A stretch of 64,000 bases of DNA from Pristionchus mayeri (taxonomy: Eukaryota > Nematoda > Chromadorea > Rhabditida > Neodiplogasteridae): NCBI GenBank assembly GCA_036245805.1, contig BTRK01000003.1, forward strand, positions 23,215,292 through 23,279,291, given 5' to 3'. The notes beneath the pieces were generated by a model that did no database searches, had not been told where the DNA came from, and saw only the letters and a program-made list of their open reading frames with translations. A program made the position numbers and the translations under genes. Numbering within the stretch: the stretch's first letter is position 1; each line of letters starts with the position of its first letter. Below, piece after piece: positions 43,783 to 53,024 of this stretch.

Positions 43783-44130
43783 CAGGAGACGATCACTTCC
43801 GATTTGAGTCGCGCGAGAGAGGAGGGGGCCTCGAGAGCGGGAGAGTGGCCGCTATCCAATATATCTTATTGGAGTCTTGGTTGACTTGAGATCGGAAAGT
43901 GTCGGAATGAGAAGATGAAAGGGGTGGAGGGGAGGGGGAAAGAGAGCTAAAGATTTCTTCTAATTTCAATAGCAAGGGTAATGTAGTAGATTAGGGGGAA
44001 TTTAACAAATGGAGCTTAACAGTGTCGACAGATTAAAAAGGGGGTCACATATCAGGTGTAATTTATTGAGAAGTCCGGGATGTTCTGTGGGCGAAAGAGG
44101 CTCTTAAATTTTCCTTTCGGAAGGAGGGAC

Positions 44131-44630
44131 NNNNNNNNNNNNNNNNNNNNNNNNNNNNNNNNNNNNNNNNNNNNNNNNNNNNNNNNNNNNNNNNNNNNNN
44201 NNNNNNNNNNNNNNNNNNNNNNNNNNNNNNNNNNNNNNNNNNNNNNNNNNNNNNNNNNNNNNNNNNNNNNNNNNNNNNNNNNNNNNNNNNNNNNNNNNNN
44301 NNNNNNNNNNNNNNNNNNNNNNNNNNNNNNNNNNNNNNNNNNNNNNNNNNNNNNNNNNNNNNNNNNNNNNNNNNNNNNNNNNNNNNNNNNNNNNNNNNNN
44401 NNNNNNNNNNNNNNNNNNNNNNNNNNNNNNNNNNNNNNNNNNNNNNNNNNNNNNNNNNNNNNNNNNNNNNNNNNNNNNNNNNNNNNNNNNNNNNNNNNNN
44501 NNNNNNNNNNNNNNNNNNNNNNNNNNNNNNNNNNNNNNNNNNNNNNNNNNNNNNNNNNNNNNNNNNNNNNNNNNNNNNNNNNNNNNNNNNNNNNNNNNNN
44601 NNNNNNNNNNNNNNNNNNNNNNNNNNNNNN
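44131..44630. other. Assembly gap (500 N)
   Basis: Exactly 500 N, a conventional scaffold-gap size, lie just left of the large palindrome. Real distance and content are unknown. Open frames drawn through the N are meaningless. Confidence 1.
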
Positions 44631-44697
44631 GTTGACTACTGTTTTGTCGTTAGGAATGGAATCACAAGTGTTGGCACAGTTAGAATCGTCCAGAGAG

Positions 44698-45672
44698 TTA
44701 AGAGGCCGGATCGGTAAGACTGGACCACCCCCGGACATGCGTCCTCCCGGAATGGGAACTGGTCGTCCATGCTTCAACTATGGATACCCCTTGTCCCCAT
44801 AATACACAACATATAGGCTATTACTCGATTCCGCTCTTCAGTGAGATATTATAATGTGCCAAACTTGAAAAATCGGAATTACATTTTGTTCGAGCACGAT
44901 GAGTTGGACTCAAAATTTCTTTTGCGTTATATTACGGATGACAAATAACCAAAAATGAACCACCCCGATCGATTCGGTGTTGGTTGGAAATTTGATTTCG
45001 TGTCCGAAATTTTCAGTTTTTCGGGCTAAATTTCCAATATGGGGGGGGGGGGGGGGGGGAATATCTCACTATGTCTATAATGTAGCCCGATGAATTCTAC
45101 ATCGGCCTGAATCAAAATGAAAAGAAATCGACGTTTCCGTTTTCCTCATTTCGAGGTCCGAACATGCCCGACCATCTCCGAATTCTGCGAAATCACTATT
45201 GTATCGTCCAAATGACCTTTTAAACGTGCTCATTTGGCGTAAAATAAACCGGTAAGAATATTAATTAATAATTATGTCCTGAAAATTGAAGTGTCATTCT
45301 GAAAAAGTCGATTTTCACAACATCGATTTTACCGAAATTTGAGCTCATACAACTCTTTTTTTTCAACCATATGAGCAATGTCAATGCGTATAGCGTAAAG
45401 TATGTTTCCATATGAGTATGAAATTTGCAAAATTCGATTGTTTTCATAACTTTAGGAAGGTCATATTTTCGGTCCAAAACGATAAAATCAAGGATGTCGA
45501 ACAAAAATGTTGGACTTAAATTTGAAGAAATCGACGAGTTTCAGTCACTTTGAATTATTTTACTTCCAGAAATGTGAAAATCTTTTCAAAAAATTGGGAA
45601 ATGGCAAAATTCGGAAAAAATGCCTTTCCAACTCCGATTCTACCCATGTTTGAGGTACGAAAACTCATGATT
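44698..45672. repeat. Left arm of giant palindrome
   Basis: From TTAAGAGGCCGGATCGG (44698) onward this arm is the reverse complement of 47498-48467, with only scattered differences. Shared landmarks include CCGGACATGCGTCCTCCCGG, the ATAGGCTATTACT segment, the TCTCACTATGTCTATAATG segment and GGTCATATTTTCGGTCC. A 19-G run at 45041-45059 is reduced to CCCCCCTCCC in the other arm. A short open frame at the arm's start (GPPPDMRPPGMGTGRPCFNY..) exists in both arms. Confidence 0.9.
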
Positions 45673-46216
45673 TCATCACATTTAGCCAAATTCCTGACTA
45701 CCAACCGATAATAGAGGAACAATATAGTGCAATAATTGATGCACAAAGAGGCTCAATATATGTATTTTCTTTAGAATCCTTCCCAAATCTCTGTAAACAC
45801 AGAGGCTTGATGAGATAATTGGGCATACATTTATGTTATTAGAGCAGAATTAAATCTGTAACAAATAGTTTTAAAAACTACGTTGCATATTATTTCAAAA
45901 AAATAGTAAATTCTGACTATCCTATTTCAATCTACACTTTTCAGATTTTCACAAACTGAAAATTCAAAATTTCGAATTAATTTATAACACACACATAATT
46001 TCCGAGTAAAGTGACTTATTATAATTATTGGATGTGAGTGTGAACCCATTAGTACGACAATATGGGATATCTGCGGAATTTTATATGATGACGTCATTGA
46101 TTTTATCGAGATTTGTCAAAGAATATCATGAAAATGCGTAGAGCGAGCAACATATGGCATATTTTGTTTTACTAATATCTTAATCTTCTACACGTGGGTA
46201 GTCGATAACATGGGTT
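45673..46216. other. Unpaired segment inside the palindrome
   Basis: About 540 bp on the left side have no partner on the right side, where the outer arm joins the inner foldback directly. It is AT-rich with no coding signal. It could be a later insertion on the left or a deletion on the right. Confidence 0.6.
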
Positions 46217-47492
46217 ATATCACGCCTCTCACGAGAGAATAAGGACAACACTGGTACAATCAGAAAAATCAAATTTGGGGTTTTAGCAGGTCTAGGGGTA
46301 ATCCATGCCTCTGAATCCGATTCTGGGGCGTGCGGCAACCCATCTCGATCAGCTGCAGCAGCAGCATGCTGCAAACTTTTGAGAATCTCACTTTGGACCT
46401 CCTGAAAATGGGTTCAAAATGAACTAATCGAGCTGAAATTTGGCCTGTAGACATCACTTATGCCGTTCTATTACTAACCTGATCGATTTTCCGGTAGATC
46501 AAACTATGACCTCTCAGCAGTTTTCGCTCCATAACTTTAACAGTTCGAAGCAGACTCAAACCAAACTTTTGCATCGGATAGAGAATTAAATTCTGCATCG
46601 ACATGATTTTTTTCAGATTTTTCCCATTTGGTCAAGTTTGGTTTATAAGCGAGAAACAGCGAACAAGCGCAGGTCGCGCGTGTTATCGCTGCGTGGACAG
46701 GCGGTAACTCGTTTCATTTCGAATCCGGCAGTACCGGGTTCGATTCCCCATCGAAGCAAACAAGTTTTGACTACATTTAATCATAATTGTAAAAAAGTTC
46801 CGTATGTTTTATGCATCTGTACACTGATTTTATGATTAAAACTGTGCACGTTTATGATTTTACAAAAAAAATGATAGAAATGCATGTAATTCTGATTGTC
46901 AAAACGTACGAAACTTACAAAAGTACAAGCAAAACGTGTTTGCTTCGATGGGGAATCGAACCCTGTAGTGCCGGATTCGAAATGAAACGAGTTACCGCCT
47001 GTCCACGCAGCGATAACACGCGCGACCTGCGCTTGTTCGCTGTTTCTCGCTTATAAACCAAACTTTACCAAATGGGAAAAATCTGAAAAAAATCATGTCG
47101 ATGCAGAATTTAATTCTCTATCCGATGCAAAAGTTTGGTTTGAGTCTGCTTCGAACTGTTAAAGTTATGGAGCGAAAACTGCTGAGAGGTAATAGTTTGA
47201 TCTACCGGAAAATCGATCAGGTTAGTAATAGAACGGCATAAGTGATGTCTACAGGCCAAATTTCAGCTCGATTAGTTCATTTTGAACCCATTTTCAGGAG
47301 GTCCAAAGTGAGATTCTCAAAAGTTTGCAGCATGCTGCTGCTGCAGCTGATCGAGATGGGTTGCCGCAGGCCTCATAATCGGATTCAGAGGCATGGATTA
47401 CCCCTAGATCTGCGAAAACCCCAAATTCGATTTTTCTGATTGTACCACGAAAAGGCAGATTTGTCCCGATTCTCTCGTGAGAGGCTTGATAT
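46217..47492. mobile_element. Inner foldback element with long arms and tRNA-like segment
   Basis: The left arm (46217 to about 46768) begins ATATCACGCCTCTCACGAGA. The right arm (about 46928-47492) ends TCTCGTGAGAGGCTTGATAT and matches it almost base for base. The spacer is about 160 bp. Each arm holds a segment with GGGTTCGATTCCCC (box B-like) preceded by CGCTGCGTGGACAGGCGGTA. The outer 250 bp of each arm resemble the arms of the foldback at 38754-39638, so both belong to one family. Confidence 0.85.
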
Positions 47493-47497
47493 CTATA

Positions 47498-48467
47498 AAA
47501 TCTTGAGTTTTCATAGCTCAAACTTGGGTAGAATCGGAGTTGGAAAGACATTTTTTTTCCCAATTTTGCCATTCCCAATTTTTTGAGAAGATTTTCGCAT
47601 TTCTGAAAGTAAAATAATTCAAAGTGACCAAATTCGTCGATTTCTTCAAATTTCAGACCAACAATTTTGTTCGACATCTTTGATTTTATCGTTTTGGACC
47701 GAAAATATGACCTTCCTAAAGTTATGAAAACAATCGAATTTTGCAAATTTCATACTCATATGGAAACATACTTTACACTATACGCATTGACATTGCTCAT
47801 ATGGTTGAAAATACAGAGTTGTATGAGCTCAAATTTCGGTAAAATCGATGTTGTGAAAATCGACTTTTTCAGAATGACACTTCAATTTTCAGGACATAAT
47901 TATTAATTAATATTCTTACCGGTTTATTTTACGCCAAATGAGCACGTTTAAAAGGTCATTTGGACGATACAATAGTGATTTCGCAGAATTCGGAGATGGG
48001 TCGGGCATGTTCGGACCTCGAAATGAGGAAAACGGAAACGTCGATTTCTTTTCATTTTGATTCAGGCCGATGTAGAATTCATCGGGCTACATTATAGACA
48101 TAGTGAGATATTCCCCCCTCCCATATTGGAAATTTAGCCCGGAAAAACTGAAAATTTCGGACACGAAATCAAGTTTCCAACCAACACCGAATCGATCGGG
48201 GTGGTTCATTTTTGGTTATTTGTCACCCCTAATACAACGTAAAATAGATTTTGAGTCTATCTCATCGCGTTCGAAAAATATGAAAATCCGATTTTTCAAG
48301 TTTGGCACATTATAATATCTCACTGAAGAGCGGAATCCAGTAATAGCCTATATGTTGTGTATTATGGGGCCAAGGGGTATCCATAGTTGAAGCATGGACG
48401 ACCAGTTCCCATTCCGGGAGGACGCATGTCCGGGGGGTGGTCCAGTCTTACCGATCCGGCCTCTTAA
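47498..48467. repeat. Right arm of giant palindrome
   Basis: This is the reverse complement of 44698-45672. It ends at CCGGCCTCTTAA, immediately followed by the TA target duplication of a mariner-like element. Confidence 0.9.
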
Positions 48468-49294
48468 TATTAGGGTGTCCCGAAAGTTCGTGCACTACTT
48501 TTTGAAAATATGTTTTTCAAATGTCATCAAACTTGTAAGGGGGGTAGTAATCGGCGCTGGATAGGGCATCCACTGTTCTTCCGTTTACATACTTCAGGGC
48601 TTGAAATCCTTGCGTTTTCGCAAAAATAATATAATTAATCCTGATCCATATAGAAACACCCCATTTACAGTTCTCTCATCTGAAGAGATATAAACCAGAT
48701 TATCCGCTCCTGTGAGTTAGTAGTTCATTCTAAGCAAGTTTCCCAAACATCCCGCTGCCCCATATTGCATTGCAGAATTTTAACGAAACTCGTGATTTTC
48801 CACACAAAATTTTAAAAAGTTGAGAATTTCATTCCAAACATGGATCTAAACGATTGCTATTATACTAAAACTAAGAACTATTATTTTTTGAGTGGCTTGT
48901 CATTCGAAGAAAGATTACAAAATTTAATAATAAAAAAAACGACATTTTAAAATTAATGAAAGTTGAAAGTTTTGCACTACTTCAGCTATCACTAAATATA
49001 GCTGTTGAGTGACTATTTTAAAAATAACTGCACACCCATCTCCTTCATTGGTTTCAATCCGGGTCCCACACAATAGTCCTAATTTGTGTTAAAAATTTTA
49101 CAACGACATGACCGAAAATCGACTTTTCAGGTAATTTCAGCGTAATTAGATAGTGTTTTCAGAATATGATAGCGGAATCAGTTAGTAAACCTGCACATGT
49201 ACAAAACACAAAGCTATATTTGATATGGTGCATTATAGTTCGAAAGGGAACAAATAAGTAAAAATAGTGCACGAACTTTCGGGACACCCTAATA
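48468..49294. mobile_element. Non-autonomous mariner-like element
   Basis: The element (48470-49292, 823 bp) begins TTAGGGTGTCCCGAAAGTTC and ends with its reverse complement. The inverted repeats are perfect over 26 bases. TA flanks it at 48468-48469 and 49293-49294. End sequence and TA duplication are those of Tc1/mariner elements. No transposase frame longer than a few dozen codons was found inside. Confidence 0.9.
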
Positions 49295-49436
49295 TAATGC
49301 CACTTTTAGCTATAGCGATTGAACTGCAGTAAGGTATTATGAATTTTTATATTCACTTTAATTTGTACATCTCACGCCCCCCCCCCCCCCTCTCTTCACT
49401 TACCATTAATTTATTCAAACAGTCACACATTTGCAG

Positions 49437-49890
49437 ATGGAATACTGAGCAGCGACAAGAAAAAGATGAGGATCGAATGATGAGAATGGAAGAGGAGGAT
49501 GGAACAAGGTATGTTATCACCAACGATCATTTTCGAAAGGTACATTATCCGAATATCTCTTCATAGAATATGCTGCCACTCCTTCCATTGCAGACGAGAT
49601 GCCATTCTGAGAGCGAACGACGAGATGATGGAGAGGTACCCCCCCCCCCCCTCCCCATCTGACTCCTCTTATCAGTTCTCTCTTCTTCAGATGGAAGACA
49701 GAGGCGGCAGAGAATAGGCAGAGGATGGAAGCAGTGAGGGAGAAGAGGATGAAGGAGGAGAGTGACGAGAGAGAAGCACTCAGATTACGGTGAGGAAAGG
49801 AGACAGAGAGTAATATCAAGGATTTTCACTATATATAGGATTAGTGATGGAATGAGTACTTGCTTTGAGATGGCTGTTGGAAGATACTGA
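49437..49890 (+). CDS. 3' exons of an unidentified coiled-coil protein
   Basis: Three exons join in frame: WNTEQRQEKDEDRMMRMEEE, then RRDAILRANDEMMER, then WKTEAAENRQRMEAVREKRM with KEESDEREALRL, and a last short exon RISDGMSTCFEMAVGRY with the stop at 49888. The sequence is a charged, continuous coiled coil with Met and Arg repeats, reminiscent of trichohyalin/plectin-homology proteins, but no family is claimed. The 5' part is not visible. It may lie in the assembly gap or have been displaced by the palindrome and mariner element just upstream. The first exon follows ATTTGCAG. Confidence 0.6.
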
Positions 49891-50255
49891 ACGTCGTCTG
49901 AAACAGAGAGGGGAAAGATCTGCAGAGATATGAGAGATCAGACAATTGAGCTACATTGAATCTCTTATTTGCATTATTTTTCCATACGTTTAATACTTCA
50001 TATCGAGTTTTTATCCATTTACGCTTTAATTGTTACACTCCTCAGGCTGCAATCAAATGTCGTAACGAGTATCATACATGCTTTACATTTCTTACTTTCA
50101 TCATTCCATTCCATTTTGTATCTCATTTATATGCAAGACTAACCATTTGTTTGTTACTAAACTTGAGATAAATGATTGATCAGAATCTTTGATTTTCCAA
50201 TTCTTTTACTTACGTATCGACGTACACGATTATTTGGATGAGTGAAGGGAGTGAT
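49891..50255. other. AT-rich interval before the minisatellite
   Basis: About 365 bp of T-rich 3' flank. No gene or repeat is recognised. Confidence 0.5.
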
Positions 50256-50905
50256 CTCAATTGACTCGTTGAGATGCTCTCCCGTTCTCCATTCCTCACT
50301 CCTTCCACTTCCCTCTCTGTCTCAATTGACTCGTTGAGATGCTCTCCCGTTCTCCATTCCTCACTCCTTCCACTTCCCTCTCTGTCTCAATTGACTCGTT
50401 GAGATGCTCTCCCGTTCTCCATTCCTCACTCCTTCCACTTCCCTCTCTGTCTCAATTGACTCGTTGAGATGCTCTCCCGTTCTCCATTCCTCACTCCTTC
50501 CACTTCCCTCTCTGTCTCAATTGACTCGTTGAGATGCTCTCCCGTTCTCCATTCCTCACTCCTTCCACTTCCCTCTCTGTCTCAATTGACTCGTTGAGAT
50601 GCTCTCCCGTTCTCCATTCCTCACTCCTTCCACTTCCCTCTCTGTCTCAATTGACTCGTTGAGATGCTCTCCCGTTCTCCATTCCTCACTCCTTCCACTT
50701 CCTTCTCTGTCTCAATTGACTCGTTGAGATGCTCTCCCGTTCTCCATTCCTCACTCCTTCCACTTCCCTCTCTGTCTCAATTGACTCGTTGAGATGCTCT
50801 CCCGTTCTCCATTCCTCACTCCTTCCACTTCCCTCTCTGTCTCAATTGACTCGTTGAGATGCTCTCCCGTTCTCCATTCCTCACTCCTTCCACTTCCCTC
50901 TCTGT
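50256..50905. repeat. Minisatellite, 10 copies of a 65-bp unit
   Basis: Ten head-to-tail copies of a 65-bp unit starting CTCAATTGACTCGTTGAGAT are exactly in register (50256, 50321, 50386 and so on). Only one substitution was noticed in all copies (CCCTCT to CCTTCT near 50703). Each unit starts with a small inverted repeat, CTCAA..TTGAG, and the rest is pyrimidine-rich. It ends 24 bases before a possible first exon of the RBFA-like gene. Confidence 0.95.
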
Positions 50906-51084
50906 CTTCTTCCGCTCCTCCTTCAGATGGGATTACCGAGAGAGGAAGACAGGCCGGGTCTGCGGAAATGCAGTGATGCCTGCGAAGGTGAGACTACTGC
51001 ACACTGAGGGATACTGTACCCGCTTCCATGAATGAGAATACTGTAGACTGAGGGATACTGTACCCGCTTCTATTGATTTTAGGC

Positions 51085-51951
51085 ATGGCGGCACGCACGA
51101 TCAAATGGACGCGTTTACAATCGAGAGGAGGGAAAGCGATTCGGATTCGATTTAGGGTGATGAACTACGGTAGAGAGAATCTAATTGATCTGTGAGTACG
51201 GTAGACTGGAAGATCGAGTCATTCTGCAGTCAATAGCAAGCAAAGATCGACGATTGGACCAGAAGAAAATGGCGCAACTCTCCCACATCTACCAGGTACT
51301 TACACTGCGTGTGGAGACTGATGAGGACGGAGATTGATTAATTGTCTCTCACTTCATCTTTAATCATCGATTCAGTCTCGATTGGCTGATCTGGTTGAGA
51401 TGAATGACACTTTGGCGGAATACAAACTCGCCTTCTCGGGGGTGAGCGAGTACGGTATGGTGTATTTTATCAAAACTCGTTCAGGTGAAGGTGAATTCAT
51501 CCTTCTCTGAGATTACTGTATCGTGGATAGCGAGAGGAGAGGGCGATGAGGTGAGTGGAGAATGCGGGATTCAGACTCGTTCGCACTCTGATCTATCCCT
51601 CATCATGGACGAGCGCAGGAGATCAAGGCGGTGCTGGAGGTGGAGAGACACTCGATCCGTCGTCAATTGGCTGAGATGCTCTCTTCCACTGTCCCCGAGA
51701 TCAAGTTCAAGGCTGACATGACACAACTCAGATTGGATGTACGAGATATGTTGAGAATTTGATGAGATGATGATATTTAGGAAATGGAAGCTCTCTTCAA
51801 GAAGGCTGACTACGGTATGGATTATCGATCCATATCGAGTACGGCGAGAGTGATGGGAAGAGTGGAAGAGAAGAAGGAAGAGAAAGAAGTGAAAGTAAAG
51901 GAGAAATCAGGATGGAGGAAGAGATTAGATGAGAAGATGGGTATCGTATGA
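51085..51951 (+). CDS. RBFA: RBFA-like mitochondrial ribosome-binding factor
   Basis: RBFA helps mature the small subunit of the mitochondrial ribosome. The start MAARTIKWTRLQSRGGKAIR gives a basic, acid-free N-terminus like a mitochondrial presequence. An in-frame upstream exon starting at 50929 (MGLPREEDRPGLRKCSDACE) is possible. The core reads KDRRLDQKKMAQLSHIYQ, then ADLVEMNDTLAEYKLAFSGV, VNSSFSEITVSWIARGEGDE and EIKAVLEVERHSIRRQLAEM, and LSSTVPEIKFKADMTQLRLD with EMEALFKKADYG. This follows the RBFA fold order: helix, kinked helix, central strands and the VPEIKF strand before the final helix. It is shorter (about 185 residues) than human RBFA and lacks its long C-terminal tail. Stop at 51949. 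Confidence 0.8.
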
Positions 51952-53024
51952 GAAATTATCGAGTTATTAGAAATTACGTTGTTGTTGAAAGAGATAATGA
52001 AGAATATGGGATTAAATTGTCTTCACAGATTGCAAAGAATTAATCTTTATAGCAAACTCACTGGTCTAAGTGGCTAGATATATATCGAGTTAAAAAAAAC
52101 ATAGTGAAGGGCACTTCGTGAGATGAGGAGCGCCACGTTTGATGAATAAAAAACAAATTGAGTAAGTGACAACAGATTAGAGTGAATAGTATTCCGAGCG
52201 AGTGCTCTTTGCGATGAGTAACGAGTGGCACGATAACCTGCTGTGATTTATGAGAATTAGAGGGAATCCTTCGATTCGCTGCCAATTAAAATAGTCAACT
52301 TTTGGGTGTGACAGTTGACGTGTAAAAAATAGATGATGGGATTACTTAGTCAGAAGTAATGCTTGGAGATCAATCGAATGTATCGTCATTCTTCCATTTT
52401 TTCGATCTTTCTTCTAATTCTTGGTTCAAGAATCTTGGAGTGTAATATTTTGAACGAACAAAATATAAATGTGCCCAGAGCAAAATTGCCCCTTAAAGTT
52501 ACCCGACAAGGACGAAATTGACCCATTATTTTTGTCGTCCATCGAATAGCCGATGATTGAATTAGTATAGAATGAATATACAAAAATGCTAAAAATCAAT
52601 AATAGCCTCAAGGGAAAGCCGGAAATGATCAGCGTCATCCCGCGCTCTCTCACTTTTGCATACTCTCTCGTACACGCGACGGGATCAGGGTGAGATCAGG
52701 GTTTCGTCCTTGTTGGGTAACTTTAACTTCGCTCCTGTGCTAATATATAATATTCGGTGGCAGAAGAGTTGGCGGAGAGATGAGGATCGCCGAAGTAATC
52801 CTTCTAGCTTTCTCATTTTGCAAAGAAGTTTGGAAGTGGAAGAATTGTATGGATGAGTAATATTTAATGAGAGATTATCGATTCGATGCAGTCCATCATT
52901 CTTGTTCAGGGGAGATGACACAATAAAGGAATTAATCTTTATAGCACGTGAATAATCTAAGTGACTCGTAGAGTATTATGTGAACCCCTAGTGAATGGCA
53001 GTGTGAGATAGAGGGATGATCCTC
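51952..53024. other. Convergent intergenic region RBFA / TMEM132
   Basis: This is about 1.07 kb of mostly AT-rich sequence. It contains the TTAA-flanked MITE at 52493-52726. An 18-base direct repeat (GAATTAATCTTTATAGCA) lies at 52037 and 52929, each followed about 10 bases later by TCTAAGTG. No gene is seen. Confidence 0.55.
52493..52726. mobile_element. piggyBac-like MITE with TTAA duplication
   Basis: TTAA (52493-52496) precedes AGTTACCCGACAAGGACGAA, and the right end TTTCGTCCTTGTTGGGTAACT precedes TTAA (52723-52726), spaced over 52702-52722. The arms match over about 22 bases with one difference. The interior is 226 bp and non-coding. It shares the AGTTACCCRACA end with the RPT6 intron element. 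Confidence 0.85.

Noticed and set aside
44052..44802. 240-codon frames on both strands across the gap
   Set aside because: They consist mostly of N, so the length is an artefact.
46680..46768. A functional tRNA gene
   Set aside because: The T-arm-like part is convincing, but I find no acceptor stem or anticodon arm of proper length, and the segment is repeated in inverted form inside a transposon. It is treated as tRNA-like only.
50256..50905. Regular repeats that could suggest a CRISPR array
   Set aside because: The whole 65-bp unit is identical without unique spacers, and the host is eukaryotic. It is a minisatellite.
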